Assembly: GCF_014851675.1 (NCBI RefSeq)
Contig: NZ_JACVAE010000001.1
Coordinates: 2,666,001 to 2,730,000 of the forward strand
Reading direction: 5' to 3'
DNA: 64,000 nucleotides
From: Rhizobium sp. ARZ01
GTDB lineage: Bacteria; Pseudomonadota; Alphaproteobacteria; Rhizobiales; Rhizobiaceae
The position numbers and the translations under genes are program-made. The notes below the pieces were generated by a model. That model did no database searches. It was not told the origin of the DNA and saw only the letters and a program-made list of their open reading frames with translations. Numbering within the stretch: the stretch's first letter is position 1; every line of letters begins with the position of its first letter. Below, piece by piece: positions 26,932 through 39,943 of the stretch.

Positions 26932-28149
26932 ATGGGACGATTTCGCCGAGTGGCACTGTTATTGACCTGTCTGGCGGTCGCCGTGCCGCCAGCGGCGATC
27001 TATTCGGATGCCATAGCGCAGGAGCGCGTCCAGCGCCGCACCGTCCTTGACCTTCTCTTCGGCGGCTTCGGATTCGGACGCCGGGCGCAGCAGCGACCAC
27101 AGACCTACCAGCAACGCCAGCAACCGCGCCGTTTGCAGGCAAGGCCCGAGAAACCGAAAACCAAGAAGAAGGTGCCGGCGGCCATTGCCGTTCCCGAGCC
27201 GGTCGTGGTGGCGAAGCTTCCGGACGCGCGCAAGGTGCTAGTTGTCGGCGATTTTGTCGCCAGTGGCATCGGCGACGGCCTGGCGGAGGCATTCACGGAG
27301 ATCCCTGGCGTTATGATCGAGGCACGCACGAACGGCTCTTCCGGCCTCGTGCGACAGGACTACTACAACTGGCAAACCGAGCTTCCGGCCCTGATCGATG
27401 AAATCAAACCGGCGGCCGTGGTGGTGAGCCTCGGCGCCAACGACCGGCAGATGATGGCGATCGGCGGGCCGAAGGAAAAATTCCGAAGTGAAGCCTGGAC
27501 GAAGGAATACGAGCAGCGCGTCGCCAATCTCTCCTCGTATGTGAGGGCAAGGAACGTGCCGCTCTTATGGGTCGGCATGCCCGCCTTCCAGACTGCTTCG
27601 ATGACGGCCGATATGTCGGCCTTCAACACGATTTTTCGCGGCGCTGTCGAGAAAACCGGCGGCACCTTTGTCGACATCTGGGACGGCTTCGTCGACGAGG
27701 ACGGCAAGTTCGTCGTGACCGGCTCCGATATCAACGGCCAGCAGGTCCGTCTGCGCGGTTCCGACGGCGTATCGATGACGAAGGCCGGCAAGCGAAAGTT
27801 GGCCTTCTATGTCGAGAAGGAAATCCGGCGGATCCTCGGAGACGCCATGACGGTCGATGGGCAGAGACAGGGTGGTGAGGCCGTATCGGATCTGGTCGTC
27901 ACCGCCCCGACCGACGCTGCCGATATCGTCCGAACCCAGCCGATCAGCCTGACCGATCCGGCACTCGACGGCGGCACAGTCCTCCTCGGTGGCTCCGCAC
28001 TCGACAAGGGCAGCGGCCGCAGCCCGCGTGACCGAATGATCGAAAAGGGCGAGTTTGCGTCGGCACCGGAAGGGCGCGTGGACGACTTCCGGATGAACAA
28101 GCTGCGACCAGCGATCGGCATCCAGCAGAATTCAGCGAATCGGGAATAG
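26932..28149 (+). CDS. DUF459 / SGNH-hydrolase-like periplasmic protein
   Basis: 405 residues. Signal peptide (about 1-30), then a Gln/Arg/Pro/Lys-rich stretch to residue 85. The SGNH-like domain has VLVVGDFVASGIGDGLAEAF, VVVSLGANDRQMM (the GxND block) and the late GVSMTKAGKRKLAFYVEKEI. The first motif reads GDFVAS rather than the usual GDSxxx, so the catalytic Ser is displaced or missing. DUF459 proteins are thought to act on cell-wall or polysaccharide acyl groups. It follows a lytic transglycosylase. Confidence 0.85.
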   Translation: MGRFRRVALLLTCLAVAVPPAAIYSDAIAQERVQRRTVLDLLFGGFGFGRRAQQRPQTYQQRQQPRRLQARPEKPKTKKKVPAAIAVPEPVVVAKLPDARKVLVVGDFVASGIGDGLAEAFTEIPGVMIEARTNGSSGLVRQDYYNWQTELPALIDEIKPAAVVVSLGANDRQMMAIGGPKEKFRSEAWTKEYEQRVANLSSYVRARNVPLLWVGMPAFQTASMTADMSAFNTIFRGAVEKTGGTFVDIWDGFVDEDGKFVVTGSDINGQQVRLRGSDGVSMTKAGKRKLAFYVEKEIRRILGDAMTVDGQRQGGEAVSDLVVTAPTDAADIVRTQPISLTDPALDGGTVLLGGSALDKGSGRSPRDRMIEKGEFASAPEGRVDDFRMNKLRPAIGIQQNSANRE

Positions 28150-28155
28150 AACAGC

Positions 28156-28569
28156 ATGGAAAACACAAGGCCCGAGCCAACGGCTGCCGAGGCTCGCTCG
28201 ACATTTCTCGCCGTCGAGCCGCAGCTTTACGTTACCAATATCGAAGCGTCTTGCGACTACTATAGCGAGAAGCTTGGTTTCACCGTCGCCTTCCTCTACG
28301 GCGATCCGCCCTACTACGGACAGGTCTATCGCGACGGCGTTCAGTTAAACCTGCGGCAGGTTGAACGCTTGCCGTTCGACAGCGACTTTCGGGCAAGAGA
28401 AATCGATGCTCTCTCGGCAACGATCGTCGTCGAGGACGTTGCCGCGCTCTATGCCGAATACGAGGCGACCGGCGCCAATTTTCACCAGAAACTGCAGATC
28501 GAGGAATGGGGCACGAAGACGATCATCGTCAGCGATCCCGATGGCAACCTGATCGCGTTTGCAAGTTAA
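28156..28569 (+). CDS. VOC-family (glyoxalase/bleomycin-resistance-like) protein
   Basis: 137 residues. VEPQLYVTNIEASCDYYSEKLGFTVAFLYGDPPYYGQVYRDGVQLNLR and the second beta-alpha-beta-beta half ending TKTIIVSDPDGNLIAF are typical of the vicinal oxygen chelate fold. Substrate unknown. It starts six bases after the DUF459 stop, so it is probably co-transcribed. A RIME-like element follows. Confidence 0.85.
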   Translation: MENTRPEPTAAEARSTFLAVEPQLYVTNIEASCDYYSEKLGFTVAFLYGDPPYYGQVYRDGVQLNLRQVERLPFDSDFRAREIDALSATIVVEDVAALYAEYEATGANFHQKLQIEEWGTKTIIVSDPDGNLIAFAS

Positions 28570-28632
28570 GCGTCGCGGCCGCAACGCACTGTTACAGCCC
28601 TTCATTTTCCTCGAACAACGACCAAACCGATC

Positions 28633-28740
28633 CGTCATGCCGGACTTGATCCGGCATCCAGCCCGCTCAAGTCCTTGAGCGAATAAACTCAACTGCGCCG
28701 CAGACGCGGCGCGGCTGGATCCCGGCTCGCCGGGATGACG
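28633..28740 (-). repeat. RIME-like intergenic mosaic element, copy 1
   Basis: About 108 bases. It begins CGTCATGCCGGACTTGATCC and ends in the near-complement ATCCCGGCTCGCCGGGATGACG, with internal palindromes GCTCAAGTCCTTGAGC and GCCGCAGACGCGGC. The reverse complement matches the copy at 36674-36785 over almost its full length. This palindromic pattern is that of the Rhizobium-specific intergenic mosaic elements; it lies between convergent genes. Confidence 0.82.
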
Positions 28741-28759
28741 AGAGACGACCTGAGCCGGT

Positions 28760-30214
28760 TCAGCGCGGCAGCGTGGTCGAGCCCATTAGCGCCTCATCGA
28801 TCGCGCGTGCGGCCTGGCGGCCTTCGCGGATCGCCCAGACGACCAGCGACTGGCCGCGGCGGATGTCGCCGGCAGTCCAGAGCTTGTCGACCGAGGTCTT
28901 GTAGTCGCGGTCGTTGGCGACGACGTTCGAGGAACCGCGCTTGTCGGTGTTGATCGCCAGCGTCTCGCCGAGGTCCTTGACCACGCTGTTGGTGAAGGGG
29001 CCGCGGAAACCGATGGCGATGAAGGCGAGGTCGGCCTTGATGATGAACTCGGTGCCGGCGACCGGCTTGCGGCGCTCGTCCACCTGGCAGCACTTGACGC
29101 CCGTCAGAACGCCGTCCTCGCCGACGAATTCGAGCGTGCCGACCTGGAACTCGCGGATCGCGCCTTCGGCCTGCGAGGAGGAAGTGCGCATCTTCGTCGC
29201 CCAGAACGGCCAGACGGCGAGCTTGTCCTCCTTTTCCGGCGGCTGCGGACGGATATCGAGCTGGGTTACTTTCACCGCGCCCTGACGGAACGCAGTGCCC
29301 ACACAGTCAGACGCGGTATCGCCGCCGCCGACGACCACGATGTGCTTGCCACCAGCGAGGATCGGATCGGATGGCCAGCCGACGCTGTCGACGTTCTCGC
29401 GGCCGATGCGGCGGTTCTGCTGGACGAGATAGGGCATGGCGTCATGCACGCCAAGGAGATCGACGCCGGGAATACCCGCGTCGCGCGGGGTTTCAGAACC
29501 GCCGCAGTAGAGCACGGCATCGAAGGTGGCGAAAAGCTCGTCCATCGTCTTGTCGACGCCGACATTGACGCCGCAATGGAAGGTGACGCCCTCGCCGCGC
29601 ATCTGCTCGACGCGGCGGTCGATGAAGTTCTTCTCCATCTTGAAATCCGGGATACCGTAGCGCAGCAGGCCGCCGGGCTTGGACTCGCGCTCGAACAAAT
29701 GGACCTCATGGCCGGCGCGGGCGAGCTGCTGGGCAGCCGCCATGCCGGCGGGGCCGGAGCCGATGACGGCGACCTTCTTGCCGGTGTGGACCGTTGCCGG
29801 CTGCGGCACGATGTAGCCCATCTCATAGGCCTTGTCGGCGATCGCCTGTTCGACGGTCTTGATGGCGACCGGCGTGTCCTCGAGGTTCAGCGTGCACGCC
29901 TCCTCGCAGGGTGCGGGGCAGACGCGGCCGGTGAACTCCGGGAAGTTGTTGGTCGAATGCAGGTTGCGGATCGCCAGTTCCCAGTTGCCGTTGTAGACCA
30001 GATCGTTCCAGTCCGGGATCTGGTTATGAACAGGACATCCCGTCGGACCGTGGCAATAGGGAATGCCGCAGTCCATGCAGCGCGCTGCCTGCTTTTGAAC
30101 TTCCTGGTCCGACATGGGAATCGTGAATTCGCGGAAGTGGCGAATGCGATCCGACGCCGGCTGGTACTTCGCAACCTGCCGATCGATTTCCATGAAACCT
30201 GTAACCTTACCCAT
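28760..30214 (-). CDS. gltD: Glutamate synthase (NADPH) small subunit
   Basis: 484 residues. It passes electrons from NADPH to the large subunit via FAD and Fe-S clusters. N-terminal cysteine motifs ([24 protein letters not shown]) are the low-potential 4Fe-4S sites. The FAD Rossmann motif is [21 protein letters not shown], the NADPH motif [12 protein letters not shown]. The end has [18 protein letters not shown]. The ATG at 30214 (MGKVTGF) follows CAGGAA. It lies 99 bases downstream of gltB with two hairpins between. Confidence 0.96.
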   Translation of the reverse strand: MGKVTGFMEIDRQVAKYQPASDRIRHFREFTIPMSDQEVQKQAARCMDCGIPYCHGPTGCPVHNQIPDWNDLVYNGNWELAIRNLHSTNNFPEFTGRVCPAPCEEACTLNLEDTPVAIKTVEQAIADKAYEMGYIVPQPATVHTGKKVAVIGSGPAGMAAAQQLARAGHEVHLFERESKPGGLLRYGIPDFKMEKNFIDRRVEQMRGEGVTFHCGVNVGVDKTMDELFATFDAVLYCGGSETPRDAGIPGVDLLGVHDAMPYLVQQNRRIGRENVDSVGWPSDPILAGGKHIVVVGGGDTASDCVGTAFRQGAVKVTQLDIRPQPPEKEDKLAVWPFWATKMRTSSSQAEGAIREFQVGTLEFVGEDGVLTGVKCCQVDERRKPVAGTEFIIKADLAFIAIGFRGPFTNSVVKDLGETLAINTDKRGSSNVVANDRDYKTSVDKLWTAGDIRRGQSLVVWAIREGRQAARAIDEALMGSTTLPR

Positions 30215-30246
30215 TTTCAGTTCCTGATCTAAGCGTGTCTCAACAT

Positions 30247-30295
30247 GCGCCCTCAAGGCGCGTGGAATGGCCCCTGATCGGCTGCGACCAGGGGC
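30247..30295 (-). other. Intercistronic hairpins between gltB and gltD
   Basis: GCCCCTG (30270-30276) pairs with CAGGGGC (30289-30295), and GCGCC (30247-30251) pairs with GGCGC (30257-30261). They lie in the gap between the two genes on the transcribed minus strand. No T-run follows, so processing or stability is more likely than termination. Confidence 0.45.
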
Positions 30296-30313
30296 ACGCA
30301 TGCGGGGGCCGGG

Positions 30314-35038
<4,725 letters not shown>

Positions 35039-35254
35039 CGTCATCCCTCCTGTGGCCCGAGCTGCGGGCAGGGTTCCGCCCGCGCGCCAGCCGGAAAGCG
35101 TCCTCGCATCCGGCCCCACGGGCGTCATCGTTGCATGAACCGGATCGAGCGGCAAATAGAAGGTCCGGCCGACCAGGCAAGCGTCAGCGACCGTTGAAAA
35201 GTGCAAAGCGCGACCGTTCATTCGGTGAACGGCGTTACTTGCGCCATCAGCCGG

Positions 35255-35330
35255 ACACCTCCGAAAGAGAGGTGTGGGGCGTTGTTTCGGTCCTCTGACC
35301 GAAATAGGACAGCATGACTGTCCTATTTCG
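35255..35330 (-). promoter_or_regulatory. Three inverted repeats upstream of gltB
   Basis: CGAAATAGGACAG (35300-35312) and CTGTCCTATTTCG (35318-35330) form a perfect 13-bp inverted repeat around CATGA. TTTCGGTC (35285-35292) and GACCGAAA (35297-35304) form another that shares five bases with it, so the two stems exclude each other in full form. ACACCTC (35255-35261) and GAGGTGT (35269-35275) form a third. They lie 217-292 bases upstream of the gltB ATG. They may be an operator or mutually exclusive leader stems. Confidence 0.6.
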
Positions 35331-35567
35331 TAGGCTCTATGCCAGAAACGGATTTGGACCGCAAGGCCATGTTGCTAAAATAATAGCACTCCGAGACGAA
35401 AAATTGCCAACCAATATGGCCTTTTGAAATTTAATTACGAGATTTCGAACTAAAATTTCATTTCATTTCAAAATGATCGATTTGCCGCCAGAGCCGATTG
35501 ATCGGAGCGCGCGCTGGATTATCGTCCGAGTCGACCACGCAATTGAGCCGGAAACGAGAATTTTCGT

Positions 35568-36617
35568 ATGTATTTTGCCTCCGACAACTGGGCAGGCGCC
35601 CATCCTGACATCGCACGCAGTCTCTCCGCGGCCGCCGACGGATACGCCAAGGCCTATGGCGCCAGCGAGCTCGACAAAAAGGTCGAGCGAACCTTCAGTG
35701 AGATCTTCGAACGCGACGTGGCCGTCTTTTTCGTCGGCACCGGCACGGCTGCCAATTCGCTGGCGCTTGCCAGCTACAACCGCCCCGGGGGGCAGGTTTT
35801 CTGCCACGCCGAGGCACACGTGAACGTGGACGAGTGCAACGCGCCCGAATTCTTTTCCGCCGGCTCGAAGCTCGTGCCCATTGATGGCGCGCGTGGAAAG
35901 ATGCCGGCTGAGGCGTTGGCTGCGGCGCTCGCCCGCTTCTCACCGGAAAATGTCCATGGCGGTCAGCCCGTTGCCGTCACCATAACGCAGGCAACGGAGG
36001 CCGGCACCGTCTACGAACTGGACGAGATTGCCGCGATCGCCGACGTTGCGCACCGGAAGAAGCTGCCGCTACATATGGACGGTGCACGCTTTGCCAATGC
36101 GCTCGTCACCCTCGGCGCAACGCCTGCGGAAATGACCTGGAAGCGCGGCGTCGATATCCTTTCCTTCGGCGGCACGAAGAACGGCTGCTGGTGTGCGGAA
36201 GCGCTGGTGCTTTTCGATCCCGGCCGCGCGCATGAGATGCACTTTCTGCGCAAGCGCTCCGCCCAGCTTTTCTCGAAATCGCGCTTCATCGCCGCCCAGT
36301 TCGACGCCTATTTCCACGACGGCCTGTGGTTGGAACTTGCCGGCCATTCCAACGCGATGGCCGCAGGACTGGCCGCCGGGATTGCGCAGGCAAAGACCGC
36401 CCGGCTCGCCTGGCCGACCGGATCGAACGAGGTTTTTGCGATCCTGCGCAATGCCACGATGCAATCGCTGCGGGACAAGGGCGCAGTCTTCTACGACTGG
36501 CCCGCGCCGCTTGGCATCAAGGAAACGATGGCCGAAGACGAAACGATGGTCCGCCTCGTCACCAGCTTTGCCACCCGACCCGAGGACGTGGAACGCTTCC
36601 TGTCGCTGTGTGTTTGA
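35568..36617 (+). CDS. ltaE: Low-specificity L-threonine aldolase
   Basis: 349 residues, PLP fold-type I. It cleaves L-threonine (and allo-threonine) to glycine and acetaldehyde. MYFASDNWAGAHPDI is the family start, FVGTGTAANSLAL the cofactor-phosphate region, LHMDGARFANAL holds the PLP Asp, and LSFGGTKNGCWCAEALV holds the Schiff-base Lys204. It is divergent from gltB across a 529-base gap that contains the repeats above and an AT-rich stretch (35350-35470) likely to hold both promoters. Confidence 0.94.
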   Translation: MYFASDNWAGAHPDIARSLSAAADGYAKAYGASELDKKVERTFSEIFERDVAVFFVGTGTAANSLALASYNRPGGQVFCHAEAHVNVDECNAPEFFSAGSKLVPIDGARGKMPAEALAAALARFSPENVHGGQPVAVTITQATEAGTVYELDEIAAIADVAHRKKLPLHMDGARFANALVTLGATPAEMTWKRGVDILSFGGTKNGCWCAEALVLFDPGRAHEMHFLRKRSAQLFSKSRFIAAQFDAYFHDGLWLELAGHSNAMAAGLAAGIAQAKTARLAWPTGSNEVFAILRNATMQSLRDKGAVFYDWPAPLGIKETMAEDETMVRLVTSFATRPEDVERFLSLCV

Positions 36618-36673
36618 GCAAACGAGAACCGTCGCCAGAAGGCGTTGGTCGCCCTTGCGGAACGTTCTCCTTC

Positions 36674-36785
36674 CGTCACCCCGGCATTGAGCCGGGATCC
36701 AGCTGCGCCGCGTCTGCGGTGCTGAAGAGTCTTTTGCGCTCAAGGACTTGAGCGCGCTGGATTCCGGATCAAGCCCGGCATGACG
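36674..36785 (+). repeat. RIME-like intergenic mosaic element, copy 2
   Basis: About 112 bases, starting CGTCACCCCGGCATTGAGCC and ending AAGCCCGGCATGACGG. The internal TGCGCCGCGTCTGCGG and GCTCAAGGACTTGAGCGC segments match the reverse complement of 28633-28740. The copies are therefore inverted relative to each other and enclose gltD, gltB and ltaE. This copy lies between convergent ltaE and the hsp20 gene. Confidence 0.82.
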
Positions 36786-36835
36786 GACCAATTTGGCGCT
36801 GATCGTAATGAAAGATCGGAGCAGGCTTTGGCGAC

Positions 36836-36866
36836 AAACGCAAAACGGCGCCCTTACGGGCGCCGT
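36836..36866 (-). terminator. Intrinsic terminator of the hsp20 gene
   Basis: ACGGCGCCC (36845-36853) and GGGCGCCGT (36858-36866) form a perfect 9-bp stem. On the minus strand it is followed by TTTTGCGTTTG. It lies 26 bases after the stop codon. Confidence 0.8.
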
Positions 36867-36892
36867 CGATATTCACTTACTGCCGGCGATCG

Positions 36893-37354
36893 TCAGACGG
36901 TCTGCGCCTCGATCTGCTTGGCATCACGCGCGACCGAGGTGATCTCAATCTTGCGCGGCTTGGCTGCCTCCGGAATCTCGCGGACGAGATCGATGTGGAG
37001 CAGGCCGTTCTTCAGCTGCGCGCCGCGGATCTCCACATGATCGGCGAGCTGGAAGCGGCGCTCGAAGGCGCGCTTGGCAATGCCGCGGTGGAGAAACTGC
37101 GCCTGATCGCCGGTCTCGTCGGCTTTTTCACCCTTGATGGTCAGTACGTGCTCGCGTGCCTCAATCGAAAGCTCGCTTTCATCGAAGCCGGCAACCGCCA
37201 TGGTGATGCGATAGGCATTTTCGCCGGTGCGCTCGATGTTGTAGGGCGGATAGGTCGGGCTCTGGTCCGGCTGGCCAAGGCTGTCGAGCATCGTGAACAG
37301 ACGATCAAAGCCGACGGTGGAACGGTAAAGGGGAGAGAAATCGACGTGACGCAT
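36893..37354 (-). CDS. ibpA: Small heat-shock protein (Hsp20/alpha-crystallin)
   Basis: 153 residues, ATP-independent holdase. It starts MRHVDFSPLYRSTVGFDRLFTMLD, as in rhizobial IbpA/HspA. The alpha-crystallin domain (about 35-130) contains YNIERTGENAYRITMAVAGF, FLHRGIAKRAFERRFQLADHVEI and NGLLHIDLVREIPE; the I-P/E-x-A end is typical. AAAGGAGGACACC precedes the ATG. A sigma-32-like promoter and a ROSE-like leader lie upstream, so heat induction at both transcription and translation is likely. Confidence 0.95.
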   Translation of the reverse strand: MRHVDFSPLYRSTVGFDRLFTMLDSLGQPDQSPTYPPYNIERTGENAYRITMAVAGFDESELSIEAREHVLTIKGEKADETGDQAQFLHRGIAKRAFERRFQLADHVEIRGAQLKNGLLHIDLVREIPEAAKPRKIEITSVARDAKQIEAQTV

Positions 37355-37488
37355 GGTGTCCTCCTTTGAGCGACGAATTGCTGTCATAGAAGCCAGAACC
37401 CGATTTCAAAGGTCCTGACCCGGTTAATTTCGGACACGCACCCCTATCTGGCGGTGCGAACCCTTCAGCGGACCCTTCCGGCGCCCGC
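37355..37488 (-). ncRNA. Possible ROSE-like RNA thermometer in hsp20 5' leader
   Basis: The leader is about 130 bases from the inferred transcription start. Just before the start codon the minus strand reads TCGCTCAAAGGAGGA. The TCGCT can pair with AGGA across a bulged G, the defining pairing of ROSE elements in rhizobial small heat-shock mRNAs. An upstream stem CGCACC...GGTGCG is also present. The folding was done by eye. Confidence 0.5.
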
Positions 37489-37494
37489 AGTGAC

Positions 37495-37524
37495 GAGATG
37501 GGGATCGCAAAGCACGGCTTCAAG
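37495..37524 (-). promoter_or_regulatory. Sigma-32 (RpoH)-type promoter of hsp20 gene
   Basis: On the minus strand, CTTGAAG (complement of 37518-37524) and CCCCATCTC (complement of 37495-37503) are separated by 14 bases. This matches the CTTGAAA / CCCCATNT heat-shock promoter consensus closely. It lies about 140 bases upstream of the hsp20 start. Confidence 0.78.
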
Positions 37525-37728
37525 ACCCCTTTTTCGTTGATTCGGCTGACAACACTTGAATGGCCGATGAACGCACATTTCGGGTTCCGTTCAGCCGCCC
37601 TCAACTATAGCGGGATCATCGGAAGCCTGATCTTCCGTGACCGGGGTGCTACGTCCCTTCTGCTCCGGTCAAATTCGCCGGCACGTGCTGCGATGCGCCC
37701 CCGCGTCCCGCACGGCCGGCTTTTTTCT

Positions 37729-37757
37729 TTGACGCGCCACCGTGTAGCACCTACGCT
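37729..37757 (+). promoter_or_regulatory. Candidate vegetative promoter of the alpha/beta hydrolase gene
   Basis: TTGACG (37729-37734) and TACGCT (37752-37757) are separated by 17 bases, 33 bases upstream of the hydrolase ATG. The -35 is good; the -10 is partial. Confidence 0.45.
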
Positions 37758-37790
37758 TCATGCACCAACGCTTGCAGAGCCTTCCCGAAT

Positions 37791-38753
37791 ATGGACGAAA
37801 TTCTCTACGCCACGCCCGACAATCCCGTTCCCGGCAACCATTTCGCCGGCTTTTTCGAAGGCAAGGGCGGCGTGAAGAATCGCTATGCGGTCTTCCGTTC
37901 GGCAATGCCGGAAGCCAAGGGCACCGTTGTGCTCCTGCAGGGACGTAACGAGTCGATCGAGAAGTATTTCGAGACCATCAATGAGCTGACGGCACGTGGC
38001 CTGTGGGTCGCCACCTTCGACTGGCGTGGTCAGGGTGGATCCGGCCGCATGTTGCGTGACGCCAGACGCGGGCATGTGGCCCGGTTCTCGGACTACGAAG
38101 CCGATCTCAGCCGGTTCCTCGAACAGATCGTGCTCCCAGACACTCGCCTTCCGTTCTTCATCGTCGCGCACTCCATGGGAGCGCTCGTAGCGCTATCGCA
38201 GGCGCCACAGCTTGAAAGCCGCATCGACCGCATGGTGCTCGCGGCACCATTCCTCGCCCTGGCCGGCCAGGTGATGAGCCAGCGCTCGATTTCCGCCATC
38301 GCCAATGCGGCGAGCTTCTTCCAGCTGGGCGCCCGAACCTTCCGCGGGGACGCACCGACAACGTCCTTCGAGGGAAACGTCCTGACTAGCGACCGGCGCC
38401 GTTTCAGCCGCAACCTGGCGATCTGCTCTACCCATCCGGAGATCGCGATAGGCCCGCCCACGGCGCGCTGGCTGAAGGAAACGCTCGGTGCGATCGGCCG
38501 TGTCTCGCGCCAGGAACACCTGACACGGATACGCATCCCGACCCTGGTGCTGTGCCCAACGCTGGATCCCATCGTCCCACGCTCAGTTCTGAATGCGATC
38601 GCCCACAAGTTTCGCGCCGGCCGCCTCATAGAGATCGACGGGGCACGGCATGAAGTCTTCCATGAGGCCGACCGCTATCGGGCGCAGGCGATGGCCGCGA
38701 TCGACGCTTTCATCCCCGGCAGCCAGGCCGAACATACTGCTCTCGGCGCCTGA
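37791..38753 (+). CDS. Alpha/beta hydrolase (lysophospholipase-like)
   Basis: 320 residues, no signal peptide. VVLLQGRNESIEKYFETINEL is the oxyanion region, FDWRGQGGSGR the conserved loop, and FIVAHSMGALVAL contains the nucleophile Ser in AHSMG. The catalytic Asp is in PTLDPIVP and the His in DGARHEVFHE. This is the PldB/monoglyceride-lipase-like Hydrolase_4 group; a role in lysophospholipid or monoacylglycerol turnover is likely but the substrate is unproven. Confidence 0.9.
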   Translation: MDEILYATPDNPVPGNHFAGFFEGKGGVKNRYAVFRSAMPEAKGTVVLLQGRNESIEKYFETINELTARGLWVATFDWRGQGGSGRMLRDARRGHVARFSDYEADLSRFLEQIVLPDTRLPFFIVAHSMGALVALSQAPQLESRIDRMVLAAPFLALAGQVMSQRSISAIANAASFFQLGARTFRGDAPTTSFEGNVLTSDRRRFSRNLAICSTHPEIAIGPPTARWLKETLGAIGRVSRQEHLTRIRIPTLVLCPTLDPIVPRSVLNAIAHKFRAGRLIEIDGARHEVFHEADRYRAQAMAAIDAFIPGSQAEHTALGA

Positions 38754-38877
38754 CGCGCGGTCGCGAAGTTACTGGGCTTAGCAAGCGACCGCACCGGCCC
38801 TTGCCTACGCGATCGCCGGCACCGCCGTCGAGTTGTCACACACTAAGGCAGCGCAACGGGAGCGGCTGAAAACCCGT

Positions 38878-39651
38878 TCAACCCTGCAGGATTGCGATCG
38901 CTTGTTCGTAGACGGCACGGCTACCGGCCGCGATGATACTGCCGCCCATTTCGGCCGGGCCGCCGTCCCACGCCGTGATGACACCGCCCGCCTGCTCGAT
39001 GACGGGTATAAGCCCGCCGACGTCATAGGCCTTTAGGCCGGATTCGATCACAAGGTCGACATGGCCAGCGGCAAGGAGCGCGTAGGCGTAGCAATCGACG
39101 CCGTACCGGAATAACCGTACTTTATCCTGTACCGCGTCATAGCGTGTCCGGTCCTCACCGATGAAAAGATGCGGCGAGGTGGTGTACATGATCGCATCGG
39201 CCAGATGTTCGCAAGGACGTGTCGACAGCACGCGGTTCCCCTCTGGCCCCTTGTAGCTCGACTTGTTGCCGTCAGCGAAATAACGCTCCCCAGTGAAGGG
39301 TTGGTCGATGAGTCCCATCACCGCCTTGCCATTGCGATAGAGGCCGATGAGCGTGCCCCAGACCGGCAATCCCGAGATGAAGGCCCGTGTGCCGTCGATC
39401 GGATCGATGACCCAGACGTACTCACGGTCCAGCCCGATCGAACCGTGCTCTTCCCCGAGGATCCCGTGGCCGGGAAAGCGCTCAGTGATCAAAGCACGGA
39501 TAGCAGCTTCCGCCGCGCGGTCGCCTTCGGTCACGGGATCGAACCCCTTTGCCTCCTTGTTCACCACGTCAGCGCCAACGCGAAAGCGCGGCAGGGTCTC
39601 CGCCTTGGCGGCATCGGCGAGCTGGTCGAAAAAGGCGCGGTCGGGAAGCAT
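38878..39651 (-). CDS. hisN: Histidinol-phosphatase, inositol monophosphatase family
   Basis: 257 residues. The IMPase metal sites are visible as GEEHG (Glu), VIDPIDGTRAFISG (the DPIDGT signature) and the late ESGLKAYDVGGLIPVIEQAGG (Asp). The Gly-Leu-Lys-Ala-Tyr-Asp block and the YDAVQDKV segment agree with the HisN type of histidinol-phosphatase. Older rhizobial annotations call this gene suhB-like. The ATG at 39651 (MLPDRAFFDQL) starts the homologous region, though its Shine-Dalgarno is weak. The sRNA at 39826-39904 begins upstream on the opposite strand. Confidence 0.88.
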   Translation of the reverse strand: MLPDRAFFDQLADAAKAETLPRFRVGADVVNKEAKGFDPVTEGDRAAEAAIRALITERFPGHGILGEEHGSIGLDREYVWVIDPIDGTRAFISGLPVWGTLIGLYRNGKAVMGLIDQPFTGERYFADGNKSSYKGPEGNRVLSTRPCEHLADAIMYTTSPHLFIGEDRTRYDAVQDKVRLFRYGVDCYAYALLAAGHVDLVIESGLKAYDVGGLIPVIEQAGGVITAWDGGPAEMGGSIIAAGSRAVYEQAIAILQG

Positions 39652-39790
39652 GGCAATCTCATGAAAGGGGAAGGTACGCGTTTCAATAGAGCAATGCGGG
39701 GGAAAACGGAACCGGATTGCGTCACGATCAGATATCGACCGAGATTGTTCGGCCGGCAAATATTGCCATGTACGGCAAATCTTCGCGTGC

Positions 39791-39819
39791 TTGACAATTG
39801 TGCAATGCAATATTACCGT
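39791..39819 (+). promoter_or_regulatory. Promoter of the MmgR-like sRNA
   Basis: TTGACA (39791-39796) is followed after 17 bases by TACCGT (39814-39819), which keeps the T, A and final T of a -10 box. The sRNA 5' hairpin begins seven bases later at 39826. Confidence 0.6.
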
Positions 39820-39825
39820 TTCGTC

Positions 39826-39904
39826 ACAGTCATTTCTGACTGTAAATACCCTCCTTGGGTGTTTCCTCCCTCGACTTGACCGCGCGTTGAGCGCGGTTTT
39901 TTTT
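39826..39904 (+). ncRNA. mmgR: MmgR / alpha-r8-type small RNA (suhB RNA family)
   Basis: No coding sense. Three elements in 79 bases: a 5' hairpin ACAGTCA/TGACTGT (39826-39832 and 39837-39843, loop TTTC), a second hairpin ACCC/GGGT with TCCT in the loop and a CCTCCC single-strand stretch, and a terminator ACCGCGC/GCGCGGT (39879-39885 and 39891-39897) with eight T residues. The size, the CCTCC loops and the position beside a suhB-type gene match the alphaproteobacterial suhB RNA family, which includes S. meliloti MmgR (about 77 nt), an Hfq-bound RNA limiting polyhydroxybutyrate accumulation and controlled by nitrogen status. Confidence 0.85.
39879..39904 (+). terminator. Intrinsic terminator of the sRNA
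   Basis: A 7-bp GC-rich stem with a GTTGA loop and eight T residues. No protein gene on the plus strand ends nearby, which supports a separate sRNA transcript. Confidence 0.9.
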
Positions 39905-39943
39905 GGCCGCCAGGAAACCCGCTCATCACAGTCCAGGGTAGTG

